Source: UBA9676 sp036522155 (GTDB lineage: Bacteria; Actinomycetota; Actinomycetes; Streptosporangiales; Streptosporangiaceae). From it: a stretch of DNA of 22,336 bases. Positions 15,072 to 21,696 of this stretch are shown piece after piece (within the stretch, counting starts at the first letter, position 1; each line of letters begins with the position of its first letter). Below the pieces are notes generated by a model. The model was given only the letters and a program-made list of their open reading frames with translations. It was not told the origin of the DNA and made no database searches. Position numbers and translations under genes: made by a program. The stretch lies in NCBI GenBank assembly GCA_036522155.1, contig DATDGI010000437.1, positions 1-22,336 of the forward strand. The letters run 5' to 3'.

Positions 15072-16611
15072 CCCCGCCGACGGCGCCGGCCGGCACCGGC
15101 TCCGGGCGGGATGCGCTCCGCCGGCCGACCACGTACAGCGCGATCGCCACGACCAGCGAGACGACCGCGATGCCCGCCACCCACCAGAACCAGGTGCCGT
15201 AGGCGATGGTCGCGCCGAAGATGCTCACCGAGCCCGCGTTGTTGCTGATCAGCACCGGGTTCCAGGACCCGGACAGGGTGGCGACGATGCCCACCACCGA
15301 GCCCAGGCCGCCGATGATCGAGCACACCCAGAACACCGCCGGGTGGGCCAGCCGCCGGGCCTCGAACTGGGTCCGGTACCGCCGCAGGATGATCAGGATG
15401 TCGAGGAACAGCACGGCGATCGAGATGCACCAGATCACCGTGACCGCGGCCTGCAGGATGTCGTAGACCCTGGTCTCGGAGTTGGCCCCGCTGCCCCCGC
15501 TGATGGCCGGCACCAGCACGAACGCGACCAGCGTGAACAGCGCGGCGATGACCGTCTGCACCCAGACCGCGGTGTCGGGCACCCGGGCCTTGTTGACGTG
15601 CGACATGGCCTTGGGCAGCCGCCGGTCCAGCCCGGAGACGAAGATCAGCCGGGCGAAGGAGTAGTTGTAGACCACCGTGATGAACAGGAAGAACAGCGCC
15701 AGGACAACGGCCGTGACCTTGCCCGCGGCGCTGCCCAGGCCGACCGCCACGGCCGCGGCCACGTTGGTTACCACGCCGTTCCCGGCGCCGTGCACGGTGA
15801 CCATCACCCCCCAGGTGGCGAGCACGTAGGCGATCATGACCACCAGCGAGCCCCAGATCAGGTACCGGGTCACCGCCCGCTGGTCCCGGATCTCCACCCC
15901 CATGTTGAGCGGCACCTCCACGCCCAGCAGCGCCAGCACGACCAGGCCGAAGAAGGTCCAGTTGGTGAAGTTGAGCCCGTGCGCGGAGCCGGCCGCCCAC
16001 AGCTTGAAGTCCCACGGGTTGACCGCCGCGTGGTGGCCGCGGGCCAGGAACACGATGCCGCTGGCGAACATGGCCAGGATCGCCAGCCCGTACAGCGCGA
16101 ATACCACGTTGACCATGTTCTGGGTGACCCGGAACCTGAGCACGGCCAGCGCGCCGGATAGCACGATCGCGGCCACGATCACCAGCCCCTGCTCCTGCAC
16201 CGACCAGGTGGCGACGGCCGGGAAGGCATACCCGAGGAACGAGATCACCAGGGTGCCGGTGGCGACCATCACCAGCACCCCCGGCCACCAGGCGCAGAAC
16301 CCGGCGAAGAAGCCCCAGAACCGGCCGAACGCCTTGTGGGTCCACAGGTAGATCGAGCCCTCACCGGGGAACATCGCGCCGAGCTGGCCGGTCGCGATCG
16401 CGCAGGGGATCAGGAACACCAGGAAGCCGATCAGCCACCAGCCATAGGCGGCCGGCCCGGCCGGCTGGATGGCGGCCGAGTTGGTGATGAACAACACGAT
16501 CGCCACGAAGATGGCGACCATGTCGAAGGTCGTGAGCACCCTGGGCAGGATGCCGCCGGCGACCTTCTCGGAGATCAGGATGCTGCTGTCGGTCTCGGTC
16601 TCGGCTGCCAT
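15064..16611 (-). CDS. APC family amino acid/amine permease
   Basis: A 515-aa membrane protein with about 12 helices. The first helix region ILPRVLTTFDMVAIFVAIVLFI, the segment AAYGWWLIGFLVFLIPCAIATGQLGAMFPGEGSIYLW (the APC consensus for helices 2-3) and FVSGLDRRLPKAMSHVN (cytoplasmic loop before helix 9) are family marks. The ATG at 16611 is chosen because GGAGG is 6 nt upstream; GTG 16617 touches the Shine-Dalgarno. It lies between the glutamine-synthetase-like gene (39 bp upstream) and the amidohydrolase gene (overlapping). Proton-coupled uptake of an amino acid or amine used by these two enzymes is inferred. Confidence 0.92.
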   Translation of the reverse strand: MAAETETDSSILISEKVAGGILPRVLTTFDMVAIFVAIVLFITNSAAIQPAGPAAYGWWLIGFLVFLIPCAIATGQLGAMFPGEGSIYLWTHKAFGRFWGFFAGFCAWWPGVLVMVATGTLVISFLGYAFPAVATWSVQEQGLVIVAAIVLSGALAVLRFRVTQNMVNVVFALYGLAILAMFASGIVFLARGHHAAVNPWDFKLWAAGSAHGLNFTNWTFFGLVVLALLGVEVPLNMGVEIRDQRAVTRYLIWGSLVVMIAYVLATWGVMVTVHGAGNGVVTNVAAAVAVGLGSAAGKVTAVVLALFFLFITVVYNYSFARLIFVSGLDRRLPKAMSHVNKARVPDTAVWVQTVIAALFTLVAFVLVPAISGGSGANSETRVYDILQAAVTVIWCISIAVLFLDILIILRRYRTQFEARRLAHPAVFWVCSIIGGLGSVVGIVATLSGSWNPVLISNNAGSVSIFGATIAYGTWFWWVAGIAVVSLVVAIALYVVGRRSASRPEPVPAGAVGGDG

Positions 16612-16650
16612 GGCCACCCTCCTGTTGTGGGCCGTGGTCGGTAAGGACCG

Positions 16651-18069
16651 CTAGATCTTCGTGAAGTGCTCGAAGCACTCGTAGCTGGCGTCGGTACCGG
16701 CGAACGCCGCCATCTCTGACCGCTTGACGGCCAGGTAGGCGCGGCGCCGCAGGTCGCCGAGCGAGTCCAGCAGCAGGTCATCGGCTTCCAGGGCATCCAG
16801 CGCCTCGGCCAGTGAGGCTGGCAGCCGGCGGGCGCCCACCGCCAGGCGTTCGGCATCAGAAAGGGTGGCCGGGTCGATGTTGACCGCCTCGCCGGGATCG
16901 AGCTTGCGGCGGATACCGTCCAGCCCGGCGTGGATGGCCGCGCCGAGCGCGAGGTAGGGGTTGGCGCTGGAATCGGACGGCTTGAGCTCCAGGTTGACGC
17001 TGGCGGCCGGGTCGTCCCGCATGGGCGAGCAGATCCGGACGGCGGCCTCCCGGTTGTCCATGCCGTAGATGGTGTAGGCGCTGCTCCACATCTGCGGCGC
17101 CAGCCGGCGGTAGCTGTTCACGCTGCCGCAGGTGAGCGCGGTAAGCGCGGGCAGGTGGGCGAGCAGGCCGCCGATGAAGTGGTAACCGGTCGGCGACAGC
17201 TGGTACCGGTCGCCGGGGTGATAGAAAGCCGGCTGGCCGCCCGCGGCCAGGTCGGTCAGTGAAATGTGCAGGTGGGCGCCGTTGCCGGCCTGGTCGGCGA
17301 TCGGCTTGGGCGCCAGGCTCGCCCACATCCCGCGCCGGAACGCCGTCCCCCGCACCGTCTCCCGGTACAGCACGTGGTTGTCGGCCGCCCGCAGCGCAGG
17401 GGCGTGCCTGACCGACATCTCCTGCTGGCCGTGGCCGAGTTCGGGATAGTAGTGCTCCACCACCATCCCCTGCGCCTGCAGCCCGTGCAGCAGGTCGGCC
17501 GTGAAGTCGTGCGCCAGGTGGAACCCGGTGGCCGAGTAGCACAGGCTGTCGTCGTTGGGCACCAGCCGGTCGGGCCCGCCGTCCGGGCCGGCCTCCCGGC
17601 GGCCGAGGGTGAACTCCGGCTCGAACGCGGCCGTCGCGGCATAGCCCTGGCTCTCCAGTTCGGCGACGGCCTGCTTGAGATAGGTACGGGCGCACGCGTC
17701 CCACGGCTCGCCGTCCGGGTGGACCAGGTCGGCCAGCATGGCGGCGGCGCCCGGCGCGTAGGGCAGCGGCACGAAGGTGGCCGGGTCCGGCATGATCCGG
17801 ACCTCCCCCACCGGCCCCAGGCCGTCCACCGGCTGCAGGTGATCCAGCATCGACATGGCCATCATGGCGACCGTGTGGCCGATCCCGGTCACCATCCGGG
17901 CGGGCAGCGTAGCGGCGGAGGCGGACTTGCCGCGGATGATCCCCCCGTGGTCTGCGTAAAGAAACCAGACCAGCGAGATGCCGGCCGCCTCGGCACGCGT
18001 GGCGGCGGCCGCGATCGCCTCCTGGCGGGCCGCGTCGCTGGCCGGTCCCGCATGCGGGTACGGGTCCAT
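16651..18069 (-). CDS. Glutamine synthetase family ligase (GlnA-like, gamma-glutamylation candidate)
   Basis: A 472-aa protein with the full GS catalytic barrel. It shows E150-x-E152 (AFEPEF), E210 and E217 (YYPELGHGQQEMSV), the ATP/metal motif GNGAHLHIS (262-270), NSYRRLAP (318-325) and N339-R340...R345. Glutamate and ATP sites are therefore intact. The N-terminal beta-grasp is present but divergent, and there is no adenylylation-loop Tyr of classical GlnA. Proteins of this kind (FluG C-terminus, PuuA, IpuC, GlnA3/GlnA4 of streptomycetes) gamma-glutamylate amines instead of ammonia. The neighbours (permease, amidohydrolase) support such a role over nitrogen assimilation. Only ATG 18069 is possible upstream of the domain, since a stop lies 7 codons before it. 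No good Shine-Dalgarno is present, so leaderless translation is possible. Confidence 0.9.
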   Translation of the reverse strand: MDPYPHAGPASDAARQEAIAAAATRAEAAGISLVWFLYADHGGIIRGKSASAATLPARMVTGIGHTVAMMAMSMLDHLQPVDGLGPVGEVRIMPDPATFVPLPYAPGAAAMLADLVHPDGEPWDACARTYLKQAVAELESQGYAATAAFEPEFTLGRREAGPDGGPDRLVPNDDSLCYSATGFHLAHDFTADLLHGLQAQGMVVEHYYPELGHGQQEMSVRHAPALRAADNHVLYRETVRGTAFRRGMWASLAPKPIADQAGNGAHLHISLTDLAAGGQPAFYHPGDRYQLSPTGYHFIGGLLAHLPALTALTCGSVNSYRRLAPQMWSSAYTIYGMDNREAAVRICSPMRDDPAASVNLELKPSDSSANPYLALGAAIHAGLDGIRRKLDPGEAVNIDPATLSDAERLAVGARRLPASLAEALDALEADDLLLDSLGDLRRRAYLAVKRSEMAAFAGTDASYECFEHFTKI

Positions 18070-18142
18070 GTATAAGGCGTAGCATGATCACCCTGCCTTC
18101 GCCTAGAGCACAGGCGGCAGTGGTTTCCCAGCCGTTTCAGCC

Positions 18143-18164
18143 CGGCTGCGGTCCGGCTGCGGTC
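18143..18164. repeat. Tandem 11-bp repeat, two copies
   Basis: CGGCTGCGGTC occurs at 18143-18153 and 18154-18164 without a gap, directly before the hairpin at 18165. It lies in the gap between the divergent GS-like and ALDH genes. It may be a regulator binding site or simple slippage. Confidence 0.5.
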
Positions 18165-18194
18165 CAGCAGCGGCCCGCATCCGGGCCGCTGCTG
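18165..18194. promoter_or_regulatory. Perfect 13-bp inverted repeat between divergent genes (operator or terminator-like)
   Basis: CAGCAGCGGCCCG (18165-18177) and its exact complement (18182-18194) flank CATC. It ends 8 bp before the -35 of the ALDH promoter. No gene end feeds into it, because both neighbours diverge, so a terminator is not needed here. An activator site, or an insulator between the two promoters, is plausible. Confidence 0.55.
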
Positions 18195-18202
18195 AGAGTG
18201 CG

Positions 18203-18232
18203 TTGACACCCGGCCCCGGCCCGTCCTAAATT
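18203..18232 (+). promoter_or_regulatory. Promoter of the ALDH-pobA operon
   Basis: TTGACA (18203-18208), an 18-bp spacer and TAAATT (18227-18232). With a 17-bp spacer the -10 would be CTAAAT. The -35 is a perfect consensus match. The predicted start is near 18239, inside the operator-like motif. Confidence 0.65.
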
Positions 18233-18237
18233 CGCCC

Positions 18238-18272
18238 TGTTCGTGCTAAGAACTGCTGTTCGCTGAGCGCAC
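18238..18272. promoter_or_regulatory. Operator-like 35-bp motif at the ALDH-pobA start site (copy 2)
   Basis: TGTTCG at 18238-18243 and 18257-18262 (19-bp period), AGAAC at 18249-18253 and AGCGCAC at 18266-18272. The spacing of all four blocks is identical to copy 1 at 11462-11496. It starts 5 bp after the -10 and ends 26 bp before the GTG start codon. Confidence 0.65.
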
Positions 18273-18298
18273 AGCTTCCGGCAACCGAGGAGGGCCCG

Positions 18299-19756
18299 GT
18301 GTCGTTCCTGGACGAAACCATCTGGCGGGGCAAGGTCTACTCCGGCGGCTGGAAGCCCGCCGGCGGCGGGGAGGCCCCGGTCACCGAGCCTGCCACCGGC
18401 GCGGAGCTGGGCCGGGTGGGTATCGCCTCGCCCGCGGACATCGCGGCCGCCACCGCCGTGGCCGCCAGCGCCCAGCCCGCCTGGGCCGCGCTCCCGCACA
18501 CCCAGCGGTCGGCCCTCCTGCGCCGGGCCGGTGATATCTGGCTGGCCAATGCGGCCGAGATCGAGCAGTGGAACATGCGGGAGAGCGGCAAGATCGGGCC
18601 GGCCGCGCAGTTCGAGACCCACGTCGCCACCGAGGAGGTGTTCGAGGCGGCCACCCTGCCGTCCCGGCCCTACGGCGAGCTGCTGCCGACCGAGCAGCCG
18701 CACCTCAGCTTCGCCGAGCGGGTGCCGGCCGGCGTGGTGGGGGTCATCGCCCCGTTCAACTTCCCGCAGATCCTGGCCATCCGGTCGGTCGCGCCCGCGC
18801 TCGCGCTCGGCAACGCGGTCGTGCTCAAGCCGGACCCGCGGACCGCGGTCTGCGGCGGCGTGGTGCTGGCGCGGATATTCGAGGAGGCGGGCCTGCCCGA
18901 GGGGCTGCTGCACGTGCTTCCGGGCGGTCCGGAGACCGGCGAGGCCATCATCACCGACCCGCTGGTGCGGGTGATCTCGTTCACCGGCTCCACCGCGGCC
19001 GGGCGCCGGGTCGGCCAGCTGGCGGCCGAGCACCTCAAGCGCTGCCACCTGGAGCTGGGCGGCAACTCCGCGCTGATCGTCATGGCCGACGCCGACCTGG
19101 ACAAGGCGGCCTCGGCGGGCGCCTGGGGCTCGTTCCTGCACCAGGGCCAGATCTGCATGACCACCGGCCGGCACCTGGTGCACGAAGCGGTCTACGACGG
19201 CTACGTCGAGCGGCTGGCGGGCAAGGCCGAGCACCTGCCGGTCGGCGACCCGGCCAGCGGCCAGGTCGCGCTCGGCCCGCTCATCGACGAGCGCCAGCGG
19301 GACAAGGTGCACGGCCTGGTCACCGCCAGCGTGGACGCGGGCGCCCGGCTCGCCGCCGGCGGCAGCTACACCGGGCTGTTCTATAAGCCGACGGTGCTGG
19401 CCGATGTCGCGCCCGCCATGCCCGCCTACGCCAGCGAGGTGTTCGGCCCGGTCGCGCCGGTGGTGCGTTTCTCGACCGCGGACGAGGCGGCCAAGCTGGC
19501 CGGCGACACCGAGTACGGCCTGTCCCTGGGCATCCTGACCCGGGACGTGATGGCCGGCCTGGACCTGGCCCGGCGGATCCCGACCGGGATCGTGCACATC
19601 AACGACCAGACCGTGGACGATGCCCCGAATACCCCATTCGGCGGCATCTTTGCCTCCGGCACCGGCGCGCGTTTCGGCGGGACGGCCAATCTCGACGCGT
19701 TCACCGACACCCGCTGGGTTACCATCCGCGGGGAGATCGCTCCCTATCCGTTCTAG
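18299..19756 (+). CDS. Aldehyde dehydrogenase, benzaldehyde dehydrogenase type
   Basis: A 485-aa NAD(P)-dependent ALDH. Catalytic C286 (GQICMTTGR), general base E252 (LELGGN), N154 (APFNFP), K177 (VLKPDP) and FTGST (228-232) are all present. The opening SFLDETIWRGKVYSGGW...VTEPATGAELGRVG and the short, compact C-terminus match benzaldehyde dehydrogenases (XylC/VDH-like) better than betaine or fatty aldehyde enzymes. It oxidises an aromatic aldehyde to the acid. The GTG follows GAGGAGG with about 5 nt spacing. The pobA gene starts 43 bp downstream, so 4-hydroxybenzaldehyde (or a benzaldehyde analogue) is a reasonable substrate. Gamma-glutamyl aldehydes, as in PuuC, are an alternative given the ligase gene next door, but the sequence type speaks against this. 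Confidence 0.93.
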   Translation: MSFLDETIWRGKVYSGGWKPAGGGEAPVTEPATGAELGRVGIASPADIAAATAVAASAQPAWAALPHTQRSALLRRAGDIWLANAAEIEQWNMRESGKIGPAAQFETHVATEEVFEAATLPSRPYGELLPTEQPHLSFAERVPAGVVGVIAPFNFPQILAIRSVAPALALGNAVVLKPDPRTAVCGGVVLARIFEEAGLPEGLLHVLPGGPETGEAIITDPLVRVISFTGSTAAGRRVGQLAAEHLKRCHLELGGNSALIVMADADLDKAASAGAWGSFLHQGQICMTTGRHLVHEAVYDGYVERLAGKAEHLPVGDPASGQVALGPLIDERQRDKVHGLVTASVDAGARLAAGGSYTGLFYKPTVLADVAPAMPAYASEVFGPVAPVVRFSTADEAAKLAGDTEYGLSLGILTRDVMAGLDLARRIPTGIVHINDQTVDDAPNTPFGGIFASGTGARFGGTANLDAFTDTRWVTIRGEIAPYPF

Positions 19757-19799
19757 CGGCGGCGCACGACCAGACCCCCGGGATCCGGCACGGGAGGAC

Positions 19800-20975
19800 A
19801 TGCGTACTCAGGTAGGTATCGTCGGGGCCGGCCCGGCCGGGCTGCTGCTGTCTCATCTGCTGGCCCAGCGCGGCATCGAGTCGGTCGTGGTGGAGGACCG
19901 CAGCCGGGCGTACTGCGAGGCCCGGCAGCGGGCGGGCCTGCTGGAGGACGGCACGGTCAAGCTGCTGCGGGAGGTTGATCTCGCGCAGCGGCTGGACGCC
20001 GAAGGGATGGAGCACGGCGGCATCTACCTGCAGTTCGCCGGGGAGCGTCACCACCTGGACTTCCGCGACCTCACCGGCGGCCGCACGGTAACCATCTACG
20101 CGCAGACCGAGATCGTCAAGGACCTCATCGCCCGGCGGCTCGCCGACGGCGGGGCGCTGGAGTTCGAGGTCAGCGGCACCGCCGTGACCGGCCTGGACAC
20201 CGACCGGCCGGTGCTGTCCTACACCACCGCCGGCGGCGAGCGGCGGGAGGTGATCTGTGATGCGATCGCCGGCTGCGACGGCTTCCACGGCATCTGCCGG
20301 CCCTCCATCCCGGCCGGCGTGCTCACGGTCCGGGACCGCGAGTACCCCTACGCCTGGCTGGGCATTACCGCCGAAGTCCCGCCGTCCACCGACGAGCTCA
20401 TCTACAACCACCATCCCGAGGGCTTCGCCCTGCACACCATGCGGACCCCTACGATCAGCCGGCTCTACCTGCAGGTCCGCCCGGACGAGCAGCTTGAGGA
20501 CTGGCCCGACGACAGGATCTGGGCAGCCTTCCAGCGCCGGTTCGCGCTGCCCGGCTGGGAGCTCAAGGAAGGCCCGATCTTCGACAAGGCGATCACCCCG
20601 ATGCGGAGCTTCGTCAGCTCGCCGATGCGGTACGGGCGGCTGTTCCTGGCCGGGGACGCCGCCCACATCGTGCCGCCGACCGGGGCCAAGGGGCTCAACC
20701 TGGCGATGGCGGACGTGACCGTGCTGACCGAGGCGCTGGCCGCGCTGCTGCGCGGGGACAGCCGGCTGGCCGACGGCTACTCCGACGCCTGCCTGAGCCG
20801 GGTCTGGCGGGCCACCCACTTCTCCTGGTGGATGACCTCGATGCTGCACGTCGCGCCGGGCGGCGATGCGATGGACATGGCCCTGCAGCTGGCCCAGCTT
20901 CGCTATGTGACCACGTCGCGGGCGGCGGCCGCGTCACTGGCCGAGAACTACACCGGCTATCCCCCGCTGCGCTGA
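19800..20975 (+). CDS. pobA: 4-hydroxybenzoate 3-monooxygenase
   Basis: A 391-aa FAD monooxygenase, close in length to the 394-aa Pseudomonas enzyme. It converts 4-hydroxybenzoate to protocatechuate with NAD(P)H and O2. FAD motifs are G9-AGPAG14, GCDGFHG (158-164) and LAGDAAHIVPPTGAKGLNLA. The residues that bind substrate in the Pseudomonas enzyme are recognisable: R44, Tyr202 (Tyr201), Arg215 (Arg214), Arg221 (Arg220) and the C-terminal AENYTG Tyr (Tyr385). Ser212 is replaced by Thr213. The helix that sets cofactor preference (33-40) reads DRSRAYCE against RQTPDYVL in the NADPH-specific enzyme, which suggests altered preference, perhaps NADH as in some actinobacterial enzymes (inference). 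ATG 19800 follows GGAGG. The gene forms an operon with the ALDH gene; the beta-ketoadipate genes are not in this window. Confidence 0.96.
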   Translation: MRTQVGIVGAGPAGLLLSHLLAQRGIESVVVEDRSRAYCEARQRAGLLEDGTVKLLREVDLAQRLDAEGMEHGGIYLQFAGERHHLDFRDLTGGRTVTIYAQTEIVKDLIARRLADGGALEFEVSGTAVTGLDTDRPVLSYTTAGGERREVICDAIAGCDGFHGICRPSIPAGVLTVRDREYPYAWLGITAEVPPSTDELIYNHHPEGFALHTMRTPTISRLYLQVRPDEQLEDWPDDRIWAAFQRRFALPGWELKEGPIFDKAITPMRSFVSSPMRYGRLFLAGDAAHIVPPTGAKGLNLAMADVTVLTEALAALLRGDSRLADGYSDACLSRVWRATHFSWWMTSMLHVAPGGDAMDMALQLAQLRYVTTSRAAAASLAENYTGYPPLR

Positions 20976-21017
20976 CCCGGCCCGGCGGCGCGCGCCTCCG
21001 GCGGTGCAAAGCCTGCC

Positions 21018-21046
21018 TTGCCCGAGGTTACTATGCCGAGTATTAT
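21018..21046 (+). promoter_or_regulatory. padR promoter
   Basis: TTGCCC (21018-21023), 17-bp spacer, TATTAT (21041-21046). Transcription would start near 21053, giving a leader of only about 24 nt with no Shine-Dalgarno before ATG 21077. Confidence 0.65.
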
Positions 21047-21070
21047 GCTCGGCATGATGCTTGGCATAGT
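21030..21070. promoter_or_regulatory. Nested inverted repeats over the padR -10 (PadR operator)
   Basis: ATGCCGAG (21033-21040) and CTCGGCAT (21048-21055) are a perfect 8-bp dyad centred on the -10 box. ACTATGCC (21030-21037) also pairs with GGCATAGT (21063-21070). The ATGC...GCAT core is typical of PadR-family operators, so autorepression by the adjacent gene is very likely. Confidence 0.75.
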
Positions 21071-21076
21071 GATGTC

Positions 21077-21658
21077 ATGAGTATCCCGCACTCCCTCCTG
21101 GCGCTGCTGGCCGAGGGACCCAAGTACGGGCTGCAGCTGCGGGAGGAATTCGAGGCCGGGACCGGTGAGGTGTGGCCGCTGAACGTGGGTCAGGTGTACA
21201 AGACCCTGGGTCGGCTGGAACGTGACGGGCTGGCTGAATCCGACGGCACCGGGCAAGACGGGCCGCAGAAGCGGTTCCGGATCACGCCCCGCGGTGAGGA
21301 GGCGCTGGCCGCCTGGCTGCGCACGCCGGACCTGGCCTCCCCGCCCCGCGACGAGCTGGTGATGAAGGTGCTGGTGGCCGCCCGGGTGCCCGGTACCGAC
21401 GCGCATGAGGTGATCCAGGCGCACCGCATGTACCTGGTCGAGCTGATGCAGCAGTGGACGAGGCTGAAAGAGGGCGAGGCCCGGGATGATCTGGGCCTGG
21501 CGCTGGTGGTGGATGCCGAGTTGTTCCGGCTGGACGCGGTGACCCGGTGGCTGGATGCCGCCGATACGCGGCTCAAACGGGCCGCTGCCGAGCCCTCCCG
21601 GCCCGCCCCCGTCCCCGCTCCGGTTCCCCAGCTTCGCCGGCTGGGGGCACGGCGGTGA
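21077..21658 (+). CDS. PadR family transcriptional regulator
   Basis: A 193-aa repressor-type protein. It has a winged helix (1-80) with LLALLAEGPKYGLQLREEFEAGTG and LNVGQVYKTLGRLERDGLAESDGTGQDGPQKRFRITPRGEEAL, the PadR signature. An alpha-helical C-terminal dimer domain (about 85-168) and a Pro/Ala-rich tail (170-193) follow. The subfamily with a long C-terminal domain usually controls efflux or ABC transporter genes. The ATG at 21077 begins the domain exactly. Earlier in-frame residues lie in the operator, so a longer protein is unlikely. The stop overlaps a possible GTG start of the next gene (GTGA), which implies that regulator and transporter are one operon. Confidence 0.94.
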   Translation: MSIPHSLLALLAEGPKYGLQLREEFEAGTGEVWPLNVGQVYKTLGRLERDGLAESDGTGQDGPQKRFRITPRGEEALAAWLRTPDLASPPRDELVMKVLVAARVPGTDAHEVIQAHRMYLVELMQQWTRLKEGEARDDLGLALVVDAELFRLDAVTRWLDAADTRLKRAAAEPSRPAPVPAPVPQLRRLGARR

Positions 21659-21696
21659 GCTGGCCGGGACCGGGCGGGGAAGGCGGGAGCGCGGCG

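Noticed and set aside
16651..18069. Calling the ligase glnA for nitrogen assimilation
   Set aside because: The classical adenylylation Tyr segment is missing, and the permease and FluG-type hydrolase neighbours point to a different acceptor.
18165..18194. Reading the 13-bp hairpin as a rho-independent terminator
   Set aside because: Both neighbouring genes diverge from this gap and no U-run follows on either strand, so termination is not the simplest role. It is kept as an operator or insulator candidate.
18137..19801. Minus-strand 554-codon frame opposite the ALDH gene
   Set aside because: Antisense shadow; the plus strand has a Shine-Dalgarno, promoter and all ALDH catalytic residues.
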